Below the pieces are notes generated by a model that saw only the letters and a program-made list of their open reading frames with translations, was not told the origin of the DNA and ran no database searches. Positions 1 to 7,462 of a stretch of DNA of 64,000 bases are shown here, one piece after another. The position numbers and the translations under genes are program-made. The stretch is from Angelobacter sp036557225 (GTDB lineage: Bacteria; Acidobacteriota; Terriglobia; Terriglobales; Acidobacteriaceae). The stretch spans positions 1 through 64,000 of the forward strand of contig DATBHX010000148.1 of assembly GCA_036557225.1 (NCBI GenBank), read 5' to 3'. Within the stretch, counting starts at the first letter, position 1; the number at the start of each line of letters is the position of its first letter.

Positions 1-1
1 G

Positions 2-154
2 GTAACCACCTTCATGGCCACTCCAGTGCTGGTGGCAATGAAACTTGCGCCTGCTCGCCAAAAAATATCTCAGCTGAGCGGCGCTCCTGATAGCGAAATG
101 GCCTTAAGCGCCGAAACCAGCGGGGTCGTACTCGCATATCGAAAGCCCTCTTAA
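2..154 (+). CDS. Possible C-terminal end of an upstream gene (partial)
   Basis: An open frame enters from the left edge and stops with TAA at 152-154, giving about 50 residues that end in LAYRKPS. It stops 65 bases before the next gene on the same strand, which suits a gene end. I recognise no domain. The frame is short and could be chance; the antisense frame over 12-317 looks less likely. Confidence 0.3.
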   Translation, partial: VTTFMATPVLVAMKLAPARQKISQLSGAPDSEMALSAETSGVVLAYRKPS

Positions 155-219
155 TACTTCGAGCAGCCGAAGTTGTCGGCGAAATTATTCCAGCGACTGA
201 ATCATCAAGGAGAGAACTC

Positions 220-1857
220 ATGCCGAACCAAGAGCAATACTTTTTGCGCCAGAATGTGCAGGTTGAGCCCCTGGTGGACCAATGGTACGCGTGGCCACAT
301 CTCATCCCTCCAGCCACAACTGCCAGAAATATGGTTCATCGGCACTTCAAAATCATGGATTCATATATCAATGCGCCTCAAATCCATGCCAATGCCGTCA
401 AGAACCCCAAGATGCTGGGCGGACCGTTTATCGATTACGGCGGAAAGCGAGTGGACGAAGTCCGGGAGTTACGCGAGGGCACAAAGCGCAAAAGGGCGGC
501 GCTGCTTGAACTGTCGGAAGCCATAGACGCGCTGGATTCCATGTTGAGGTCCTCGGCCAAAGGCTACAGCCTGCACACGCTGTATGCGAAAATTCCGACC
601 GCCCTGCGCGGCTATGTGGAACTGGTTTATGACTTGAATAATCATCCTTCCTTTCGATTGATTGAGCCTCTGCTTTACAGGAGCCGCTACTATGATCCGT
701 CACAGCAGAGCCTTATGCTGTCGACCATTTCCACCGACGACCGGCCTTTTGTTCTCAGCACTCCGCGGCTTGGCTCAGACGATGCTCTCCATATTCCGTT
801 GTCATTTGATGATCCAGCCGTGGATGAGCTCTTTCGCCTGAAGTCAGAGCCGCGCTCCTGGAGCGAGATTAAGGACATGCTGCGCGTTCCTGATTCACAG
901 GACGACCTATTGCGATCCTTCCTTACCCCGGAACCGCCGCCGGTCTATGTGCCCTATTCAGGCCCAGGACTGCGCTGGAGATATTTCGGGCATGCCTGCA
1001 TTCTCATTGAATCGCAGGGCATCAGCATGTTGTTTGATCCGGTCCTGAGTTATACCTACGAAAATGGCGTTTCACGCTACACCTATCTTGACCTGCCGGA
1101 TTCCATTGATTACGTGCTGATCACGCATGATCATCAGGACCACATCCTCTTCGAGACCCTGCTGCAGATTCGCCATAAAGTGAAGAACGTGGTTGTTCCA
1201 CGGAACAATGGCGGCCGCCTGCAGGACCCATCGCTCAGGCTGCTGTTCCGGAACTGTGGGTTTAAAAACGTGATCGAGATCGACGAGCTGCAGGAGATCG
1301 ACGATGGAAATGTGCACATTACCGGTCTTCCGTTTTTCGGTGAACATGCCGACCTCGACATTATGACCAAGCTGGCCTGGCTTGTACGAATCGGCCCACA
1401 TTCCTTAATGTTCGCCGCAGATTCCTGCAACATTGAACCTCGGCTGTATGAGCATCTCCATCGCGAGATCGGCAATGTGGATGCGCTGTTTCTTGGCATG
1501 GAATGCGATGGCGCTCCTCTAAGCTGGCTTTATGGTCCTCTGCTTACCCAGAAGCTGGAACGCGCGATGGACGAATCGCGCAGGCTTTCCGGTTCCAACT
1601 TTGATCAAGGAATGCATATCGTCAATACTTTTCATTGTCGCGAGGCATATGTGTATGCCATGGGCCAGGAACCCTGGTTGAACTACATCATGAGCATTAA
1701 ATACACGGAACAATCGCGGCCGATCGTCGAATCAAATCGCCTCATTCAGACATGCAAAGAGCGCGGAATCATCGCGGAAAGGCTGTTTGGAGAGAAGGAG
1801 ATTCTTCTGGAGTCCATTCCTCTGCCCAGCGAACCGGCGATGGCGGTTTCCTCCTGA
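220..1857 (+). CDS. CmlA-like diiron oxygenase (MBL fold)
   Basis: A 545-residue protein with an N-terminal domain of about 240 residues and a C-terminal metallo-beta-lactamase-fold domain. The fold starts near residue 252 (WRYFGHACILIE) and carries THDHQDH (H303, H305, D307, H308), then E375 (FFGEHAD), D401 (FAADSC) and H466 (GMHIVN). From memory, the CmlA beta-hydroxylase of chloramphenicol synthesis uses H305, H307, D309, H310, E377, D403 and H468. Each residue here sits exactly two positions earlier, and total length is similar (about 530). CmlA hydroxylates an aminoacyl group on an NRPS carrier protein. The start follows an AAGGAGAG box. A DAHP synthase gene lies directly downstream. A plain MBL hydrolase is the alternative, but size and ligand spacing favour CmlA. 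Confidence 0.75.
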   Translation: MPNQEQYFLRQNVQVEPLVDQWYAWPHLIPPATTARNMVHRHFKIMDSYINAPQIHANAVKNPKMLGGPFIDYGGKRVDEVRELREGTKRKRAALLELSEAIDALDSMLRSSAKGYSLHTLYAKIPTALRGYVELVYDLNNHPSFRLIEPLLYRSRYYDPSQQSLMLSTISTDDRPFVLSTPRLGSDDALHIPLSFDDPAVDELFRLKSEPRSWSEIKDMLRVPDSQDDLLRSFLTPEPPPVYVPYSGPGLRWRYFGHACILIESQGISMLFDPVLSYTYENGVSRYTYLDLPDSIDYVLITHDHQDHILFETLLQIRHKVKNVVVPRNNGGRLQDPSLRLLFRNCGFKNVIEIDELQEIDDGNVHITGLPFFGEHADLDIMTKLAWLVRIGPHSLMFAADSCNIEPRLYEHLHREIGNVDALFLGMECDGAPLSWLYGPLLTQKLERAMDESRRLSGSNFDQGMHIVNTFHCREAYVYAMGQEPWLNYIMSIKYTEQSRPIVESNRLIQTCKERGIIAERLFGEKEILLESIPLPSEPAMAVSS

Positions 1858-1939
1858 GATTCCGGACTGGATCGCAGCTCTCGCAGCCTCGAATGAAATT
1901 CCGAGCGTAACCCCAAACCGGGCGCATGGGACCAGGCAA

Positions 1940-3076
1940 ATGTATTCAACTGACAATCTACGTCTGAAAAACATTCAAGATGTGGCATCTCCAGCCATAT
2001 TGGCGAGGGAATTGCCCCGTACAACAGAAGCCTCTGCCACAGTGCACAATGCCCGGGCTGCGATCTCCAATATCCTGCACGGACATGAAGACCGCATCCT
2101 GGTGGTTGTTGGGCCATGTTCAATCCATGATCCATCGGCTGCGCGCGAATATGCGCGGTTGTTGCGTTCCGCCATTGAGGAACATGCGAATGAGTTGCTG
2201 ATCGTGATGCGTGTGTACTTTGAAAAGCCGCGCACTACTTCAGGATGGAAGGGGCTGATCAACGATCCTGGGCTTGACCAAAGCTTCCGGATCAATGATG
2301 GGCTTCGGCTCGCGCGGCAGCTTCTGCTTGACCTGGCCGAAATGGGCGTGCCCGCGGGAACCGAGTTTCTTGACGTGATGACGCCGCAGTATCTTGTTGA
2401 TCTCATAAGCTGGGGCGCAATCGGTGCGCGCACGACGGAGAGCCAGGTCCACCGCCAGCTCGTTTCCGGGCTTTGCTGTCCCGTGGGGTTTAAGAATGGA
2501 ACATCGGGCGATGTCGAAATCGCGATCAATGGCGTGCTATCAGCAGCCCAGCCCCATTCCTTTCTGGGCCAGACGGAGTCCGGGCATACTGCCATTTTTG
2601 CCACTACTGGAAATCTGGATTGTCACGTGGTATTGCGTGGCGGAAGGACCGGCACGAACTACACTTCGGACTGGGTAGCGCGCGTAGGCGCTTGCCTGGA
2701 ATATGCCGGTCTGGAACCTCGCGTAATGGTCGATTGCAGCCACGCTAACAGTGACAAGGACCACAGAATACAGCCGCAGGTGTGCCACGCGGTGGCAGAC
2801 CAGATTGAAGCGGGCGAAAAAAGGATCATGGGAGTGATGCTTGAGAGCAATCTGGTTGGCGGTGCGCAGAAGCCTGCGCCCAGGGACAGGCTGATCTATG
2901 GCCAGAGCATCACTGATTCCTGCATGGGATGGGAAGAAACGCTGCCGCTTCTGCGAGAACTGGCGGAAGCAGCTTCTTCAAGGCGATTGCCCCATCCGAT
3001 GAAATCCAGACTGTGCGTTGCCGGCTCGGGGAATGGAAAAGCCAGCCGGGCCTCGGCGTCGGCCACTAGTGATTAA
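1940..3076 (+). CDS. aroG: Class I DAHP synthase
   Basis: 3-Deoxy-7-phosphoheptulonate synthase, which joins phosphoenolpyruvate and erythrose 4-phosphate as the first step of the shikimate pathway. The protein follows E. coli AroG closely: it begins MYSTDNLRLKNI and carries GPCSIHDP, the KPRTT segment, GARTTESQVHR and GFKNGTSGD. I chose the ATG at 1940 because it aligns with the AroG start. The frame is open further upstream and overlaps the preceding gene, but without similarity. The C-terminus is about 25 residues longer than in AroG and low in complexity. It lies 82 bases after the CmlA-like gene on the same strand. A dedicated, pathway-associated copy is possible; a housekeeping copy is not excluded. 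Confidence 0.93.
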   Translation: MYSTDNLRLKNIQDVASPAILARELPRTTEASATVHNARAAISNILHGHEDRILVVVGPCSIHDPSAAREYARLLRSAIEEHANELLIVMRVYFEKPRTTSGWKGLINDPGLDQSFRINDGLRLARQLLLDLAEMGVPAGTEFLDVMTPQYLVDLISWGAIGARTTESQVHRQLVSGLCCPVGFKNGTSGDVEIAINGVLSAAQPHSFLGQTESGHTAIFATTGNLDCHVVLRGGRTGTNYTSDWVARVGACLEYAGLEPRVMVDCSHANSDKDHRIQPQVCHAVADQIEAGEKRIMGVMLESNLVGGAQKPAPRDRLIYGQSITDSCMGWEETLPLLRELAEAASSRRLPHPMKSRLCVAGSGNGKASRASASATSD

Positions 3077-3519
3077 CGATGGATCGTTTAAAACGGAGCC
3101 CAGTTATTTGAAGCACTGACATTCACATCGATAGTTCTCCTCGCGCGGCCAGCCCGGCCAAAGGCGAGGACCAAGTTCCACGCAAGCGCCTGCCATCAGC
3201 AGGCGCTTTCGAATTTTAGGGCCGGCTCCGTTTTTCGACCACGTAAATTTCCTTATGATCTTGGCGCGATGCATTTTTGGGTTGACTGAAAATGATGCTG
3301 GGTTTACTGTTTGGCCACTGACTCACAAGCAGTTAGCTGGCGCTCGTCCTCTGACACGGGGCTTAGGTTATCGCAGTTTCTGTAATCGCCAGCGACATTC
3401 GGTCCCAGGGATTCAAGGAGAAAAAACAACGTGCCGCCGTTCGCGAGGGGGAAGCTCGGCGTCCCGTTCAACTCTTTTGGATTGTGAAAGCCGCCATGCG
3501 GCTAAAGACGGAGGATTGA
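3077..3519. other. Intergenic gap with terminator
   Basis: No convincing gene in these 443 bases. A hairpin that can terminate aroG is at 3184-3217. The plus-strand frame 3255-3539 has no recognisable similarity and overlaps the cupredoxin start. A GGAGG box lies just before the ATG at 3520. Confidence 0.5.
3184..3217 (+). terminator. Terminator hairpin after aroG
   Basis: Perfect 10-bp stem AAGCGCCTGC (3184-3193) and GCAGGCGCTT (3199-3208), loop CATCA, then TCGAATTTT. The T-run is interrupted but the stem is strong. Confidence 0.65.
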
Positions 3520-3840
3520 ATGCCGAGCTGGTCCATTGATATCAATGTGAACGAAAAACAACCGCCCCGGGCAAGCTTTTCGCCAACAAAACAGCAAGCG
3601 TTGGTGGGTGACCTCATCAGCTGGGCCAACAATGATAAAGCAGACTCCCACTGGCCGGCGCCCATTGAAGGCGGAAAGATAAACAAGACCGGCTGGTTCG
3701 ACCAGGCGATTCCACCAAATGCGTCCTCCAAGGGAACAGTCTCACCATCTGCTCCCGGCACGCTGAGTTATGGCTGTGCGCTTCACCCGGATGAACTGGG
3801 GTCTATCGAAGTGCTCAGCAGCCCTCCGACAACAACCTAA
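3520..3840 (+). CDS. Small cupredoxin-like copper protein
   Basis: A 106-residue protein of the plastocyanin/cupredoxin type. It has a first His in DSHWPAP and the C-terminal loop YGCALHPDELG, which supplies the Cys and second His of a type 1 copper site. The usual axial Met after the second His is not present; Leu stands near that place. No signal peptide is evident, although most relatives are periplasmic. A strong GGAGG box precedes the ATG. The next gene, 77 bases on, is a multicopper oxidase, so it may be an electron donor or copper carrier for that enzyme. The role is inferred from context. Confidence 0.7.
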   Translation: MPSWSIDINVNEKQPPRASFSPTKQQALVGDLISWANNDKADSHWPAPIEGGKINKTGWFDQAIPPNASSKGTVSPSAPGTLSYGCALHPDELGSIEVLSSPPTTT

Positions 3841-3917
3841 CTCACCAGGAAGGGCACGACTGTTATTCAACCTACATGGGCAGCTACAAATGCGCATTGC
3901 GCAAATGAGGACGTGAG

Positions 3918-6437
3918 ATGAAGAAAGAAGAAATGGCATGTGAAGCGATCGCCGGAACAGAGAATGACTCAACACGTTGCCGCAGGGCTGGAGTACGCGC
4001 CATTTGGGTTGTCATGTGGATCATGGCAAGCCTGTTTATTGTGCAGGCAGCATTCGCCCAGCCGCAGGGATTTATTCCTTGTGCGCCCTTTGGCAAACAG
4101 CCACTCATCAAGATTCCTGAGATTGACCGTGACCCGAACACCAGCAGCCTGAAAGGCGTGGTGATTACCGCCGACGAACAAAGAAATCTGTGGTTCAAGA
4201 ATGGCGCCAATTTCTTTTGCGCTGCCCAGTACATGCGCTATTACAAGGGTTATCGTCTGGGACATCCGGAAGACTGGAATGTAAAAAATTACGTCGTGAG
4301 CGGTTTTCCTGAGCCGCTTCCTGGTCCTACGCTTCGCGCCAGAGTCGGTGATCTGGTGGAAATCACCTTTTTAAACCAGATCAACACCATACATTACGGC
4401 AACTCCATTGATCGCGGTGAACGCGGCGAGGGCTGCGACACGAGTACTTCGGGAGCACCGAATTGGCAGGCAAATACAGCGTACAAAGGCAGCAATGTCA
4501 TTAAGCCGCAATCGAACAACGCCGGAGGCTTCTATTTCGCCGTGACAACGGCCGGAACCAGCAGTGCTACCGCGCCCTCGTTTCCTCAGAGTCCGGGACA
4601 AACCGTGACCGACGGGACTGTAACCTGGACCAATCAAGGGACGAATGTTTCCATCTATCCTGGTTCGGACGAGATGCCGAACTGCATTCACGGATCAAGT
4701 ACCACGAACATGCATTTCCACGGCACTCACACCACGCCCAGCACAACCGGAGACAATGTTCTGCTGCAGGTCCGTCCTTCTTTACGTAATGCCGATGGCA
4801 CGCTGGAGGTAACCGAGAAGACTGTCGAAAAACCATTTGCTGAGTTCTTTAACTGGTGCGAGAAGAATGGCAGTCCCGCACAGTGGCAGCAACTGCCGGC
4901 GGAGTTCCGTGAGCAGCAGATGGGCCCCTGGGGAAAAGATCCCCGTGGGTTGATCGGAAAGTATGACCAGACAGCACCGTACAAGACGATGCCCTTATGG
5001 CCGCCGAATGAAGATGTGATTAAGAGAGGCGGATGGCCGCAATTCTACATCGGAGCTTTTCCCTATTGCTTCCGTCTGCCGTCGTTGCTGCTGGGCGGCA
5101 AAAAATATCAGATGTACCAGGCCCCCGGCACACACTGGTATCACGCGCACAAGCACGGTTCCACGGAAATTAATGTGTCGAATGGCATGACTGGCGCTTT
5201 CATCATCGAAGGCCCTTATGACGATACGCTCAAGGCCTACTACAAGAACACGCCGCAGCATAAGAACTGGGGCCTGGAAGAAGTTGTCATGGTCTTTCAA
5301 CAGTTGGGTACCACGGTCAACCTTCTAAGAGCTGGACCTCCTGCAGGCTCCGCGGCTTTGTCCGTCAATGGCCGGCAACAGCCCATTGTGAGCATGCGTC
5401 CCAACCAGGTACAGATGTGGCGCCTGGTGAATGGCGATTCGCGCAACCTGGTAACGCTTTGTCCTACCACGCCCGGCATTGTCTGGCGACAGACTGCCCA
5501 GGACGGTGTCCAATTTAAGCCCAGCAACTACACCAGCGTCGGTGCCGAGAACGCAGTCATCAATATGGCTGCGGGCAACCGCGTGGATCTTCTGGTAAAA
5601 GCGCCTGCTACTCCGGGAGATTACGCGCTCAAGGTATCAACGGGGGTCGCGCCCGGGACTTGTCCTGGAAACACCACCTTGCTGAACGTTACTGTCGGTA
5701 ATACGAACGCCGCTGATCCGCCGATGCCGTTTATCAGCGAAGCCGACTTTCCAGAATTCCCTCACTTCCTTGATGACATCCCGGCCAGCGATATTCATGT
5801 GCATCGTGAGCTGGTATTTAACAGTGTTGGCAACCCGAATTCCAATCCTCCTCCCCACTCAGGCAACCCTCCGCCGGCCAGCAGTCACTTCATCGATGAC
5901 AGGCAATTCAGCGATCAACACGTGGATCAGGTCATGCTTCTGGACACTGCGGAAGAATGGAAGATCATGAATCTGACCAGCTCGGGCGGGGTGGGAAACA
6001 TTGCGCATCCATTTCACATTCACGTGAACCCGTTCCAGATCTTTGAGGTCTTCAATCCCAACGGTGCAGATGCTAAAAAAGGCGGAAAGTGTTACGCCGA
6101 CCCAACCAACCCCGATACCTGGAAACCATGTCCTGGCGCTTCGCCGAAAAATGATTTCATCTGGTGGGACGTGTTTGCCATTCCTCCGGGCCGTCAGGAT
6201 ACGTTGAGCTGCACTTCGAAAGACCAGTGTCCGGAGCCGGTGCGCGATCAGGTGCACTGTCCCGGCAACGGCCAATCCTGCACCATCGTTATTCCCGGCT
6301 ATTTCAAAATGCGTAGCCGGTTTGCCGATTTCACCGGTCAGTATGTGCTCCACTGCCACATCCTGGCCCATGAGGATCGCGGAATGATGCAATTGGTTGA
6401 AGTGGTTCCCAATACCACCATCTATGGGCATCACTGA
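3918..6437 (+). CDS. Exported multicopper oxidase with inserted module
   Basis: An 839-residue multicopper oxidase with an N-terminal hydrophobic segment ending near AFAQPQG, so probably exported. All four copper-binding motifs are visible: MHFHGTH, HWYHAHKHG, HPFHIHVNPFQ, and the C-terminal LHCHILAHEDRGMM with the type 1 Cys, His and axial Met. It should couple one-electron oxidation of a phenolic, metal or protein substrate to oxygen reduction. Residues 180-245 form an insertion (NWQANTAYKGSNV to VTDGTVTW) resembling a small carbohydrate-binding-like module seen in many surface proteins. The family norm is 450-600 residues; this insertion and loop extensions explain the extra length. The substrate cannot be told from sequence. 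Confidence 0.9.
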   Translation: MKKEEMACEAIAGTENDSTRCRRAGVRAIWVVMWIMASLFIVQAAFAQPQGFIPCAPFGKQPLIKIPEIDRDPNTSSLKGVVITADEQRNLWFKNGANFFCAAQYMRYYKGYRLGHPEDWNVKNYVVSGFPEPLPGPTLRARVGDLVEITFLNQINTIHYGNSIDRGERGEGCDTSTSGAPNWQANTAYKGSNVIKPQSNNAGGFYFAVTTAGTSSATAPSFPQSPGQTVTDGTVTWTNQGTNVSIYPGSDEMPNCIHGSSTTNMHFHGTHTTPSTTGDNVLLQVRPSLRNADGTLEVTEKTVEKPFAEFFNWCEKNGSPAQWQQLPAEFREQQMGPWGKDPRGLIGKYDQTAPYKTMPLWPPNEDVIKRGGWPQFYIGAFPYCFRLPSLLLGGKKYQMYQAPGTHWYHAHKHGSTEINVSNGMTGAFIIEGPYDDTLKAYYKNTPQHKNWGLEEVVMVFQQLGTTVNLLRAGPPAGSAALSVNGRQQPIVSMRPNQVQMWRLVNGDSRNLVTLCPTTPGIVWRQTAQDGVQFKPSNYTSVGAENAVINMAAGNRVDLLVKAPATPGDYALKVSTGVAPGTCPGNTTLLNVTVGNTNAADPPMPFISEADFPEFPHFLDDIPASDIHVHRELVFNSVGNPNSNPPPHSGNPPPASSHFIDDRQFSDQHVDQVMLLDTAEEWKIMNLTSSGGVGNIAHPFHIHVNPFQIFEVFNPNGADAKKGGKCYADPTNPDTWKPCPGASPKNDFIWWDVFAIPPGRQDTLSCTSKDQCPEPVRDQVHCPGNGQSCTIVIPGYFKMRSRFADFTGQYVLHCHILAHEDRGMMQLVEVVPNTTIYGHH

Positions 6438-6494
6438 TCATTTTCTATGGGGCCGGCTGATTTTTGGTTCGGCACGGCAAGCATAATAAGAACA

Positions 6495-6535
6495 GGTAGT
6501 GGGCTATAGATCGTCTTCTCATTTAGCCCACTACC
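6495..6535. repeat. Perfect 12-bp inverted repeat
   Basis: GGTAGTGGGCTA (6495-6506) and its exact complement TAGCCCACTACC (6524-6535) are separated by 17 bases. There is no T-run on either side, so a simple intrinsic terminator is unlikely. It may be an operator or an mRNA-end structure of the oxidase transcript. Confidence 0.55.
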
Positions 6536-6663
6536 GTCGCTTGAGACTACATTTGCGATTGATCACAAGTGCGCGTTTTGGGATGCGGCTTCGGGAAGGA
6601 AATTGCCTTAGCTCTGGAACGCCATACTGACGGCACTGTCGATCTAAGTCGATGTTATCTATA

Positions 6664-6707
6664 GGCTTTCTCGCCAAAGCGGTTTTGATGGCGGGAAGGC
6701 CTTTTTT
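6664..6707 (+). terminator. Intrinsic terminator
   Basis: Stem GGCTTTCTCGCC (6664-6675) with GGCGGGAAGGCC (6690-6701), 12 pairs if two G-T pairs are allowed, followed directly by six T. It separates the oxidase region from the small gene at 6845. Confidence 0.75.
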
Positions 6708-6775
6708 GTTAAATCCGAACGCATCTTGCTTTGTGCATTGGGGCCGTCTTTCCTGATCGCCAGGGAATTAAGACT

Positions 6776-6803
6776 TCTAATATTCGGTTAACGGCCCTCT
6801 AAT
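6776..6803 (+). promoter_or_regulatory. 11-bp phased CTAAT-type direct repeats
   Basis: TCTAAT occurs at 6776-6781 and again at 6798-6803, exactly 22 bases apart. A degenerate copy TTAAC lies midway at 6788-6792. The same arrangement precedes the paralogous gene at 16169. Such 11-bp phasing is typical of tandem sites for PhoB/OmpR-type regulators. The last copy is 42 bases upstream of the ATG. Confidence 0.5.
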
Positions 6804-6844
6804 CTCGCGATGTGATGCTGACCCTGCGCAAGTCTATCAGCAAC

Positions 6845-7156
6845 ATGTCTGACTTCATGCACAAAGCGTTTCGCGGCACGGTCCTGGGACTGATGCTCCT
6901 GCTCACGGGAGCCGCGCCATTGTTTACCCTCTCCATTGATGACGATGACGATGACACGCCACCGGTTACGGTTGAGATGAACCTGCTTGCTCCGGTCTCA
7001 AGGAACATGCAGGCGCAGGCAGATCGTGCTGAGCGCCAGGTTTCGTCTACCGGACATCGCGAGATGTTCCGCAAGTCAGCATTCTCTTCGCACTACCAGC
7101 CAACTCTGAACGTGGAAACAGGTTCACCCCAGTTGGTCATCCCGCTAAGAACGTAG
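6845..7156 (+). CDS. Small exported Asp-rich protein, paralogue 1
   Basis: A 103-residue protein with a hydrophobic N-terminus (RGTVLGLMLLLTGAAP) that looks like a signal peptide or anchor, then an acidic run SIDDDDDDTPPV and a C-terminus SPQLVIPLRT. A second protein at 16169 shares all three blocks while the middle has diverged, so this is a real protein family and not a chance frame. I chose the ATG at 6845 because the paralogue aligns from there (MSDFMHK against MASFLNR); the frame is open 33 bases further upstream. Function is unknown. The acidic patch could bind metal ions, which would suit the copper and heme neighbours, but that is only an inference. Confidence 0.6.
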   Translation: MSDFMHKAFRGTVLGLMLLLTGAAPLFTLSIDDDDDDTPPVTVEMNLLAPVSRNMQAQADRAERQVSSTGHREMFRKSAFSSHYQPTLNVETGSPQLVIPLRT

Positions 7157-7462
7157 AACTCCAACCTCTCGCATATCTCTGAAACTGCCGCAGCTCAGCC
7201 AGCGGAAAAGTCCTTTGCTTCGCTGTTTTTCGCCTGCGGTTCAAGTTTAATTCGCTGCCTTTCAGATATCGTGCGCAGCATTTCAGCTCCGACGCGACTG
7301 GGGAACGGGCGTGCGCCGTGGGAGAGTTCGTGAATGAACTCGTCCATGTCGACGGCCGTCGAACCAAGCGCTTGCTGGTAATTAAGCGTGGATCAGTCTG
7401 CTTGCAGGCACTGCATAGTGCGCTTGCTTGTTGGAGTAACGCATTTTTCGCAGGAGAAAAAG
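7157..7462. other. Intergenic gap
   Basis: 306 bases with no convincing gene or terminator. A CAGGAG box lies just upstream of the ATG at 7463. The frame continuing upstream of that ATG has no signal-peptide logic. Confidence 0.45.

Larger units (their letters stand above)
6438..6844. other. Intergenic region with inverted repeat, terminator and phased repeats
   Basis: No gene seen in these 407 bases. They hold a perfect 12-bp inverted repeat (6495-6535), a U-tailed terminator (6664-6707) and phased CTAAT repeats (6776-6803) in front of the next gene. Confidence 0.6.

Noticed and set aside
12..317. 101-codon minus-strand frame at the left edge
   Set aside because: It overlaps the start of the CmlA-like gene and has no similarity or ribosome site.
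3255..3539. 94-codon plus-strand frame before the cupredoxin gene
   Set aside because: It overlaps the well-supported cupredoxin start, lies just after a terminator and shows no similarity.
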